Assembly: GCA_009777435.1 (NCBI GenBank)
Contig: WRLW01000062.1
Location: 1 to 8,149, forward strand
DNA: 8,149 bases
Reading direction: 5' to 3'
From: Oscillospiraceae bacterium
Lineage (GTDB): Bacteria; Bacillota; Clostridia; Oscillospirales; UBA929
The notes under the pieces are model-generated. The model saw only the letters and a program-made list of their open reading frames with translations. It was not told the DNA's origin and ran no database searches. A program made the translations under genes and the position numbers. Numbering within the stretch: position 1 is the stretch's first letter; the number at the start of each line of letters is the position of its first letter. Positions 1 through 5,796 of this stretch are shown here, piece by piece.

Positions 1-852
1 AAGGCGGCCCGCGGCAAGCAGACCCTTAGCTCGCTGCTCAGCCCCGGCGTCAAGCGGGAGGATCTGCGTATTCTCGCCGTTGACGACTCCTTGCTGATAC
101 GGGAGTTTTTCAAAGACGTATTCGGCAAGGTGGGGATTAAGTGCGACGTGGCGGCCGGCGGCCCCGAAGCCCTGCTCATGGCTGAGGATAACGGCGATTA
201 CGATTTATACTTTATCGACTGGCTTATGCCCGGCATGAACGGCATCGAGCTGACCAAGCGCATCAAGGAGCGTGAGAGCGGAAAGAATTCTATTGTAACG
301 CTGATTTCGGTGGATTGGTCGGTAATCAAGGAGGACGTGCTGGAGGCGGGCGCGGATAAGTATATGCTGAAGCCGCTGTTTTCCACGGCGGTCATTGACC
401 GTGTTAACGAGTGCCTTGATATCAACAGCGCCCGTCAGGAGGCAATGTTTACCGACGCGACACACGGCCTGTTCAAAGGAAAAAGACTTCTGCTCGTCGA
501 GGATATAGCCATTAACCGGGAAATAGTCTTGTCGCTGCTGGACGATACCGGTCTCGTGATTGACGAGGCCGAAAACGGCCGCGAGGCGTTAAATAAGCTC
601 AGGGACGGCCTCGAAGGGTATAGCCTTGTATTCATGGACATCCAAATGCCGGAGATGGACGGATTAGAAGCGACGCGGCGAATCCGGGAGCTGCCTTCCG
701 AGCGCGCGAAGGAGCTGCCTATCATCGCGATGACGGCAAACGCTTTCAGGGAGGACATTGACAGATGCCTTGCCGCGGGCATGAACGGACATCTCAGCAA
801 ACCGTTAGATTTAAGCGAGATGCTGGTCATGTTGAGGAAGTATATAAAATAA
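1..852 (+). CDS. C-terminal part of a hybrid sensor histidine kinase-type protein with two receiver domains (5' truncated)
   Basis: The reading frame is open from base 1, so the gene starts upstream of the window; 283 codons are visible. The internal TTG at 91 is not a real start, because it would cut off the first receiver strand (LRILAVDDS, codons 22-30). Receiver 1 (about codons 22-140) has the acidic pair D28/D29, phospho-acceptor D73 (FIDWLMPG), S103 and K124. Receiver 2 (about 162-280) has E167/D168, D213 (FMDIQMPEMDG), T245 and K267. Both therefore look phosphorylatable. No output or Hpt domain follows; the protein ends just after receiver 2. The segment before receiver 1 resembles the linker that follows the ATPase domain in clostridial hybrid kinases, so a histidine kinase core probably lies upstream, but that is inference. 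A stand-alone double-receiver protein is the alternative. A terminator follows directly, separating this gene from the pst operon. Confidence 0.85.
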   Translation, partial: KAARGKQTLSSLLSPGVKREDLRILAVDDSLLIREFFKDVFGKVGIKCDVAAGGPEALLMAEDNGDYDLYFIDWLMPGMNGIELTKRIKERESGKNSIVTLISVDWSVIKEDVLEAGADKYMLKPLFSTAVIDRVNECLDINSARQEAMFTDATHGLFKGKRLLLVEDIAINREIVLSLLDDTGLVIDEAENGREALNKLRDGLEGYSLVFMDIQMPEMDGLEATRRIRELPSERAKELPIIAMTANAFREDIDRCLAAGMNGHLSKPLDLSEMLVMLRKYIK

Positions 853-873
853 CGGCCCCGTTTCAGGATAAAT

Positions 874-914
874 CAGGCGTCCGGCAATGATTCCGGCCGC
901 CTGTGTTTATTTCT
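874..914 (+). terminator. Rho-independent terminator after the hybrid kinase gene
   Basis: CAGGCG (874-879) pairs with CGCCTG (898-903). After one mismatch, CCGG (881-884) pairs with CCGG (893-896) around an 8-base loop. The stem is followed by a T-rich stretch (904-914, TGTTTATTTCT). It sits 22 bases after the TAA stop, as expected for an intrinsic terminator of the upstream gene. Confidence 0.75.
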
Positions 915-938
915 CGCCCCCGTGGAGAGGTTAAAAAC

Positions 939-979
939 TTTTACATAGATTTTACACGCGCCTGTATTTAGATTTTACC
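939..979 (+). promoter_or_regulatory. Putative PHO box: phased TTTTAC repeats upstream of pstS
   Basis: TTTTACA occurs at 939-945 and again at 950-956, exactly 11 bp apart. TTTTACC follows at 973-979, about two turns later. The 14-mer at 942-955 recurs at 965-978 with two mismatches. Tandem repeats with 11-bp phasing are the usual binding pattern of OmpR/PhoB-family regulators, and the Bacillus PHO box is built of TTAACA-like repeats. Since a PhoB-type regulator is encoded in the same operon, autoregulation under phosphate starvation is a reasonable inference. The repeat match is seen in the sequence; binding is not shown. Confidence 0.5.
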
Positions 980-988
980 TCCATTGCT

Positions 989-994
989 TATCAT
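989..994 (+). promoter_or_regulatory. Putative -10 element (TATCAT) of the pst operon
   Basis: TATCAT lies 10 bp downstream of the last TTTTACC repeat, and no good -35 hexamer is present at the right distance. This is typical of activator-dependent Pho promoters, in which the regulator's box replaces the -35. Transcription would start near 1001, giving a short leader before the ribosome binding site at 1016-1020. A second, poorer candidate is CATAGA at 1000-1005. Confidence 0.4.
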
Positions 995-1028
995 TCTTGC
1001 ATAGACCAAAATGATGGAGGAAAAGTTA

Positions 1029-1982
1029 ATGAAGAAAACACTTGCAGTGCTTATCATCGCGGTACTTATGCTCTCGCTTGTTTCCGCCTGCAGCTCGGAC
1101 AGTCAAAGCCCCGCGGGCGACCCCACACCGAACGGCAGCAGCACCCCCGCCAAAAGAGATGAGCCCGTGTCTGAGCCCGTGTCTGAACCTGTGCCTGAAT
1201 CCGCGCCTGTCTCGGACTTCGATAGCGGCCGCGTCATCGGCGTGCATACCCGCGAGGACGGCAGCGGCACCCGCGACGCGTTTGTCAGCATCACCGGCGT
1301 CGGCGACGATATGTACGAGGAAGCCGTCGTCCTCGGCTCGACCAACGAGATACTGTCCGCTGTCGGCGCGAATGAATATGCCGTCGGCTACATATCGGTT
1401 GGTTCGCTGAACAACACGGTCAAAGCCCTCTCCATTGACGGAGTGCTTCCGTCCAACGCCACCGTCAAGGACGGCAGCTATGCCATACAGCGCCCGTTTC
1501 TGATTTGCATGAGCGAAGAAAAGCTCGCAGACCCGCTGGTCAACGACTTCATCAGCTTCATGCTTTCGGCGCAGGGACAAGCCCAAATCGGGAGCAGTTG
1601 GACGATGATAGACGAAAGCGCCCCTGATTACGTTTCCTCCGGCCTGACCGGCGCCTTGAGGGTCGGCGGCTCCACGTCGGTTGAACCGCTGATGCAGAAG
1701 ATGCGCGAGGCGTATCTGGCGCTCAACGGCGGCGTGACCATAGACATTTCCAGCACAGGCTCGGGCGACGGCATCAACGGCGCCACCGCGGGTGAATATG
1801 ACATCGGTATGTCAAGCCGCGAGCTGAGGGAAGCCGAGCTTGAAAGCCTTACGCCCGTCAGCATCGCCCTCGACGGCGTGGCCGTCATTGTAAACACGGC
1901 CAATCCTCTGGAGGAACTGACGATTACGCAAGTTAAGGATATTTTCACCGGCGAGATAACCAGATGGTCGGCTGTGGGCTGA
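1029..1982 (+). CDS. pstS: Phosphate ABC transporter substrate-binding lipoprotein PstS, circularly permuted
   Basis: Binds inorganic phosphate outside the membrane and delivers it to PstC/PstA. I choose ATG 1029 (317 aa) over the in-frame ATGs at 1011 and 1014, because GGAGG at 1016-1020 is then spaced 8 bases from the start and the protein begins with a clean lipoprotein signal: MKK, hydrophobic core, LVSAC with Cys21 as lipid anchor. A linker with EPVS-type repeats (residues 45-60) follows. The phosphate-binding elements of the family are all visible but in swapped order. The RxxGSGTR loop (R75, S79-T81) comes first, followed by the GYISVGSL and VKALSIDGV segments. The GGSTS loop (213-217), SSTGSG (241-246) and DIGMSSREL (D258) follow. 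The protein ends at IFTGEITRWSAVG, where canonical PstS would continue into the RxxGSGTR part. The full set of ligand motifs argues for function. pstC starts 4 bases after the stop. Confidence 0.93.
   Translation: MKKTLAVLIIAVLMLSLVSACSSDSQSPAGDPTPNGSSTPAKRDEPVSEPVSEPVPESAPVSDFDSGRVIGVHTREDGSGTRDAFVSITGVGDDMYEEAVVLGSTNEILSAVGANEYAVGYISVGSLNNTVKALSIDGVLPSNATVKDGSYAIQRPFLICMSEEKLADPLVNDFISFMLSAQGQAQIGSSWTMIDESAPDYVSSGLTGALRVGGSTSVEPLMQKMREAYLALNGGVTIDISSTGSGDGINGATAGEYDIGMSSRELREAELESLTPVSIALDGVAVIVNTANPLEELTITQVKDIFTGEITRWSAVG
1161..1208 (+). repeat. 12-bp tandem repeat in the pstS linker
   Basis: Four units of 12 bp: GAGCCCGTGTCT at 1161-1172, an identical copy at 1173-1184, then two diverged copies at 1185-1196 and 1197-1208. 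They encode EPVS-EPVS-EPVP-ESAP, a Pro/Ser/Glu-rich flexible tether between the lipid anchor and the folded binding domain. Unit number may vary between strains through slippage. Confidence 0.8.
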
Positions 1983-1986
1983 CCCT

Positions 1987-2874
1987 ATGCTGAGAGAACG
2001 TGTGATGCGCGCCGCCTTTTTTATGGCGGCGCTGGCGTCTATTATATCGGTGGCGCTGATTTGTGTTTTTCTGCTCTATCAAGGGCTTCCGACCATCTTT
2101 GAAATCGGGCCGTTCAAGTTTCTGATGGGCCGGCTGTGGAGACCTACGGCACAGCACAGCGAACCCACCTTCGGCATCCTCCCGATGATACTGGGCAGTA
2201 TCTATGTAACAGGCGGGGCAATCGCGCTGGGTGTCCCAATCGGATTGCTGACGGCTGTTTTTATGGCGCGTGTGTGCCCAAAGCCGGTCTACCGCTTCTT
2301 AAAGCCGGCCGTTAATCTGATGGCGGGCGTGCCGTCGGTTATATACGGCTTTTTCGGCATGATGTTTTTGGCGCCCATGATTTTTGACCTATTTGGGGAA
2401 CGCTTTGATATGGTCAGCGGAAGCACCATGCTGGCGGCGTCGGTGCTGCTGGGCATTATGATTCTGCCCACGGTCATCAGCATCGCGGAAACCAACATAC
2501 GCGCCGTTCCGCAGGAGCTGTACGAGGGCGCCGTCGCGTTAGGCGCGAGCCACGAGCGGGCGGTGTTCAAGGTGGTTCTGCCAGCCGCGCGGTCGGGCGT
2601 CATGGCGGCGATCGTGCTGGGCGTGGGACGCGCCATCGGAGAGACAATGGCCGTCAGAATGGTGGCGGGCAACCAGACCGCTATGCGTATGCCCTATGAA
2701 TTTCTCAAAGGCGTGCGCACAATGACCACCAATATCGTTATGGAAATGAACTATGTCGAGTACGGCAGCCTGCACGAGGGCGCGCTGATTGCCACCGGGG
2801 TTGTGCTGTTTGTGTTTATACTGCTGATAAACCTTCTCTTTTCTACACTCAACAAAGGCAGGGAAAAGCCATGA
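1987..2874 (+). CDS. pstC: Phosphate ABC transporter permease PstC
   Basis: Inner-membrane channel subunit that pairs with PstA to move phosphate inward. The 295 residues fit the family. About six hydrophobic segments are visible (roughly residues 8-31, 63-92, 108-133, 143-166, 203-226 and 262-287). The cytoplasmic EAA loop that contacts the PstB ATPase begins at Y179 (YEGAVALGASHERAVFKVVLP-type sequence) and is followed by GVGRAIGET, which is typical of PstC/PstA. The start ATG lies 4 bases after the pstS stop with only a weak ribosome site, suggesting translational coupling. GTG 2002 and ATG 2005 are alternative in-frame starts that would trim 5 or 6 residues. Its stop overlaps the pstA start (ATGA at 2871-2874). 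Confidence 0.95.
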   Translation: MLRERVMRAAFFMAALASIISVALICVFLLYQGLPTIFEIGPFKFLMGRLWRPTAQHSEPTFGILPMILGSIYVTGGAIALGVPIGLLTAVFMARVCPKPVYRFLKPAVNLMAGVPSVIYGFFGMMFLAPMIFDLFGERFDMVSGSTMLAASVLLGIMILPTVISIAETNIRAVPQELYEGAVALGASHERAVFKVVLPAARSGVMAAIVLGVGRAIGETMAVRMVAGNQTAMRMPYEFLKGVRTMTTNIVMEMNYVEYGSLHEGALIATGVVLFVFILLINLLFSTLNKGREKP

Positions 2875-3710
2875 AAATATTGCGGAGCAAAAAGCCGATG
2901 GATTGGGCGCGTTTTTTACTGACCTGGGCGGCGGGTATCTTTACCCTTTTTATGCTGATATATATGGTTGGGTTTATACTGATTAGAGGTATCCCGCACA
3001 TAAAGCCGTCTCTTTTTTCACCGGCCTATACGGTAGACAACCAATCGCTATTCCCCGCGCTGGTCACCACCCTTATAATGGTGGTGACGACGCTGGTGAT
3101 TGCCGTGCCCTTCGGGGTATTTACGGCGATTTATTTAGTGGAGTATTCAAAGCGCGGCAGCAGGCTGGTACAGGTAATCCGCATGACCACAGAAACGCTG
3201 GCGGGCATCCCGTCCATCGTGTTCGGACTGTTCGGCTATATCTTCTTCGCGAACCTTTTAGGCTGGCGGCGGTCGATACTGGCGGGGTGCTCCACGCTTG
3301 CCATTATGATACTGCCGCTGATTATACGCACGACTGAGGAGAGCTTGAAATCCATCCCCGACAGCTACCGCGAAGGTTCGTTTTCGCTCGGCGCCGGACG
3401 GCTGCGCACGGTTTTCCGCGTCATTCTGCCGTCGGCTATGCCGGGAATCTTCGCCGGGATTATTCTGGCGGTCGGGCGAATTGTCGGGGAGACGGCGGCG
3501 CTGGTTTATACCGTCGGCAACGTGATTAAAATGCCGGACGGCCTGTTCTCACAAGGACGGACGCTGGCACTGCATGTGTACCAGCTGGCGGTCGAGTGAC
3601 ACTATGTCAACGAAGCCTACGCCACCGCCGTCATTCTGCTGGTGGTGGTGGTCGGCATCAACACGCTTTCGGCGCTGGCGGAGCGGCGGTTTGCGAGTAA
3701 ATTACGGTAA
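2871..3710 (+). pseudogene. pstA: Phosphate ABC transporter permease PstA, interrupted by an in-frame TGA at 3597-3599
   Basis: Second channel subunit of the phosphate importer. It starts with an ATGA overlap on pstC, behind an AGGG-type ribosome site. The first 242 codons are normal PstA: N-terminal membrane segment, the TETLAGIPSIVFGLFGY region, an EAA loop starting at Y166 (REGSFSLGAGRLRTVFRVILP), AVGRIVGETAAL, and the conserved GRTLALHVYQLAVE. Codon 243 is TGA. The same frame continues for 36 codons (HYVNEAYATAVILLVVVVGIN through ERRFASKLR) to TAA at 3708-3710, which is the expected last membrane helix and basic tail of PstA. The family usually has Gly at the stopped position, so a single GGA-to-TGA change explains it. 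Termination would yield a 242-residue protein without the last helix. All other residues look intact, so this is a very recent lesion, a base-call error or readthrough. The truncated reading frame is 2871-3599. Confidence 0.88.
3622..3648 (+). other. Potential RNA hairpin just downstream of the pstA internal TGA
   Basis: CCACCGCC (3622-3629) can pair with GGTGGTGG (3641-3648) as an 8-bp stem with one G-U pair and an 11-base loop, starting 22 bases after the TGA. The right arm lies within a GGT run (3641-3652) coding for Val residues of the last PstA helix, so it may simply reflect codon use. A role in readthrough is only a possibility. Confidence 0.25.
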
Positions 3711-3722
3711 CAGGGGGTTGTT

Positions 3723-4472
3723 ATGAATAAATTCAAATTGTCCGATGTGAATCTGTGGTATAATGATTTCCAAGCCCTGTACGGCGTTACGATGGACATA
3801 GAAGCCAACGCCATCACAGCGCTTATAGGGCCGTCCGGGTGCGGAAAGTCCACACTGCTCAAAAGCCTGAACCGCATGAACGATTTGATCGAGGGCTGTA
3901 AGATCACAGGCGAGCTGCGGCTTGACGGCGAGGACATCTACGGCGGCATCGACGTCAACCTGCTCCGCAAGCGGGTCGGCATGGTCTTTCAAAAGCCTAA
4001 TCCGTTCCCCATGAGTATATACGACAATATTGCCTTCGGGCCGAGGACTCACGGCATAAAATCTAAGTATAAGCTGGATGAGATAGTGGAACGGGCGCTG
4101 CGCGACGCGGCCATATGGAGCGAAGCCAAGGACAGGCTGAAAAAATCCGCGTTGTCCTTGTCGGGAGGCCAGCAGCAGCGGCTCTGTATCGCGCGGGCGC
4201 TGTCGGTGGAGCCGGAGGTTCTGCTGATGGACGAGCCGACCAGCGCGTTAGACCCGATTTCCACCTCAAAAATTGAGGACTTGGTGCTGGAGCTGAAAAA
4301 AAAGTACACGGTAGTTATCGTGACCCACAATATGCAGCAGGCCACGCGCATTTCAGATAAAACCGCTTTCTTTCTGCTGGGGGAGATGGTGGAGTATGGC
4401 AGCTCGGAGCAGATTTTCTCCGACCCGAAGGAAAAACGCTGCGAGGATTACATAACAGGGAGGTTTGGCTGA
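3723..4472 (+). CDS. pstB: Phosphate ABC transporter ATP-binding protein PstB
   Basis: Cytoplasmic ATPase that powers phosphate import through PstC/PstA. At 249 residues it is full family length. Visible elements: Walker A GPSGCGKST (36-44), the Q-loop region VFQKPNPFPMSIYDN that is typical of PstB, signature LSGGQQQ (146-152), Walker B LLMDEP with D170/E171, the D-loop SALD, and the H-loop histidine H202 (VTHNMQQA). ATG 3723 is preceded by AGGGGG at 3712-3717, a strong site, so PstB can be made even though pstA is interrupted upstream. The gene lies 12 bases after the natural pstA TAA and overlaps phoU by one base (TGATG). No key residue is missing. Confidence 0.97.
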   Translation: MNKFKLSDVNLWYNDFQALYGVTMDIEANAITALIGPSGCGKSTLLKSLNRMNDLIEGCKITGELRLDGEDIYGGIDVNLLRKRVGMVFQKPNPFPMSIYDNIAFGPRTHGIKSKYKLDEIVERALRDAAIWSEAKDRLKKSALSLSGGQQQRLCIARALSVEPEVLLMDEPTSALDPISTSKIEDLVLELKKKYTVVIVTHNMQQATRISDKTAFFLLGEMVEYGSSEQIFSDPKEKRCEDYITGRFG

Positions 4473-5119
4473 TGCGGAATAAATTTGAACAGCAGCTCAA
4501 TTTACTGAACGATATGCTAATAGAAATGGGCGCGTTAATCGAAAAAGCCATCGCCCTTGCCATTGACGCGCTGGAAAAGCAGAACACCGCACTTGCAAAG
4601 CAAGCCATCGCCTTTGATACGGAGATAGACCAAAAGGAAAAAGACATCGAAACGCTGTGCCTAAAACTGCTCCTGCAGCAGCAGCCGATAGCAAAGGATT
4701 TGCGGCTGGTTTCGGCGGCGCTGAAAATGATTACCGACATGGAGCGCATCGGCGACCAAGCCGCGGACATTTCCGAGATCACCCTCTGTCTTGCCGGGAC
4801 GCCGTATATCAGCAAACTGGAACACATCCCCAAGATGGCCGAGGCCACGGCGAAGATGGTTACGGACAGTATCGACGCCTTTGTGAAAAAGGATTTGGCG
4901 CTGGCCAAGGCGGTTATGGAATACGACGATATGGTAGACGATTTGTTCAGAACCGTCAGGCGCGACCTTATTAAGCTGACCCGCGCCGACGGTGAAAACG
5001 GCGAGCAGGCAATGGATTTACAGATGATTGCCAAATATTTCGAGCGTATAGGCGACCACGCCGTCAACATCGCCGGGTGGGTGGTATTCTCGATTACCGG
5101 GAGGCATAGCAAAAAATGA
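4472..5119 (+). CDS. phoU: Phosphate signalling and transport regulator PhoU
   Basis: Soluble helical protein that, in studied bacteria, associates with PstB and the PhoR PAS domain to silence Pho signalling when phosphate is plentiful. The 215-residue length fits the family. It has the two expected three-helix repeats, each with a metal-binding ExxxD motif: DMERIGDQAADI (E91, D95) and YFERIGDHAVNI (E191, D195). AGGGAGG at 4457-4463 inside the pstB end provides a strong ribosome site 8 bases before the ATG. The stop overlaps the next gene as ATGA (5116-5119). Its place between the transporter and the two-component genes matches its job as the link between them. Confidence 0.96.
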   Translation: MRNKFEQQLNLLNDMLIEMGALIEKAIALAIDALEKQNTALAKQAIAFDTEIDQKEKDIETLCLKLLLQQQPIAKDLRLVSAALKMITDMERIGDQAADISEITLCLAGTPYISKLEHIPKMAEATAKMVTDSIDAFVKKDLALAKAVMEYDDMVDDLFRTVRRDLIKLTRADGENGEQAMDLQMIAKYFERIGDHAVNIAGWVVFSITGRHSKK

Positions 5120-5790
5120 GGGTCTATATTGTCGAGGATGATGAAAACATACGCGAAGTCGTGCAGTACGCCTTGGGTTCGGCGGGATTTGAGGCTTCGG
5201 GGTTTGAAACCGGCGCGGAGTTTTTTGCCGCGATGGAGAAAGCCGCGCCGAATCTCGTCCTGCTCGACATAATGCTGCCGGGCGACGACGGCCTGACCAT
5301 CCTGAAGAAGCTGAGAAACAACCCGCGAACCAAAACGCTCCCCGTTATCATGCTGACGGCAAAGGGCGGCGAGTTTGATAAGGTGAAGGGGCTTGATATG
5401 GGCGCGGACGACTATATCGCAAAGCCTTTTGGCGTGATGGAGCTGATTTCACGCGTCAACGCCCTATTGCGCCGGAGCCGGACGGCTTCGGCGCCGGGCG
5501 AGACTCTTGAATACGGGAGCATTAAATTTGACACGGCCCGCCGCGCCGTTATCATAGACGGCGGCGCGGTAGCGCTCACCTATAAGGAATACGAGCTTTT
5601 GCATTATCTTCTGCTGAACAGGGGACTGGCGCTCAGCCGTGATAAGCTCATGGAAGCCGTTTGGGGCTATGATTTTGAGGGCGAGAGCCGAACCATTGAT
5701 ATGCACATACGGTCGCTCAGGCAGAAACTGGGCGCGGCGGGGAAGTATATCAAAACCATACGCAATGTCGGTTATATGTTTGGAGTGTGA
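5116..5790 (+). CDS. phoB: PhoB/PhoP-type response regulator (OmpR family)
   Basis: DNA-binding response regulator of 224 residues, presumed target of the PhoR kinase encoded next. The receiver domain (about 1-115) has the acidic pocket E7/D8/D9, phospho-acceptor D51 (LLDIMLPGDDG), T81 and K103 (YIAKPF). The C-terminal winged helix (about 125-224) shows LTYKEYELLHYLL, the recognition-helix region SRTIDMHIRSLRQKLG and the wing end IKTIRNVGYMFGV, all typical of the OmpR/PhoB class. GGGAGG at 5099-5104 lies 11 bases before the ATG, which overlaps the phoU stop. The operon context supports a Pho role; Gram-positive annotators may prefer the name phoP. It probably binds the repeats at 939-979, closing an autoregulatory loop (inference). 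Confidence 0.93.
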   Translation: MRVYIVEDDENIREVVQYALGSAGFEASGFETGAEFFAAMEKAAPNLVLLDIMLPGDDGLTILKKLRNNPRTKTLPVIMLTAKGGEFDKVKGLDMGADDYIAKPFGVMELISRVNALLRRSRTASAPGETLEYGSIKFDTARRAVIIDGGAVALTYKEYELLHYLLLNRGLALSRDKLMEAVWGYDFEGESRTIDMHIRSLRQKLGAAGKYIKTIRNVGYMFGV

Positions 5791-5796
5791 TCGCAG

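Noticed and set aside
91..852. Complete 253-residue response regulator starting at TTG 91
   Set aside because: The frame is open to base 1 and the first strand of receiver 1, with its acidic pair, lies before 91, so this is the tail of a larger protein.
1011..1028. Start of pstS at ATG 1011 or 1014
   Set aside because: These overlap the GGAGG ribosome site at 1016-1020 and would put acidic residues ahead of the lipoprotein signal; ATG 1029 fits both signals.
1026..1586. Long reverse-strand open frame opposite pstS
   Set aside because: It mirrors the codon structure of pstS, has no recognisable domain or ribosome site, and is typical of GC-rich antisense shadows.
3597..3599. Selenocysteine insertion at the pstA TGA
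   Set aside because: The position is normally Gly in a transporter loop with no redox role, no convincing SECIS apical loop is visible, and no selenoprotein family match is apparent.
3597..3599. Alternative genetic code with UGA as glycine or tryptophan
   Set aside because: pstS, pstC, pstB, phoU, phoB and phoR all end in TGA at the expected family lengths, so TGA is a normal stop in this genome.
4315..5112. 265-codon reverse-strand open frame opposite phoU
   Set aside because: Its Ser-rich, low-complexity translation is the antisense of the well-supported phoU gene; no domain is recognisable.
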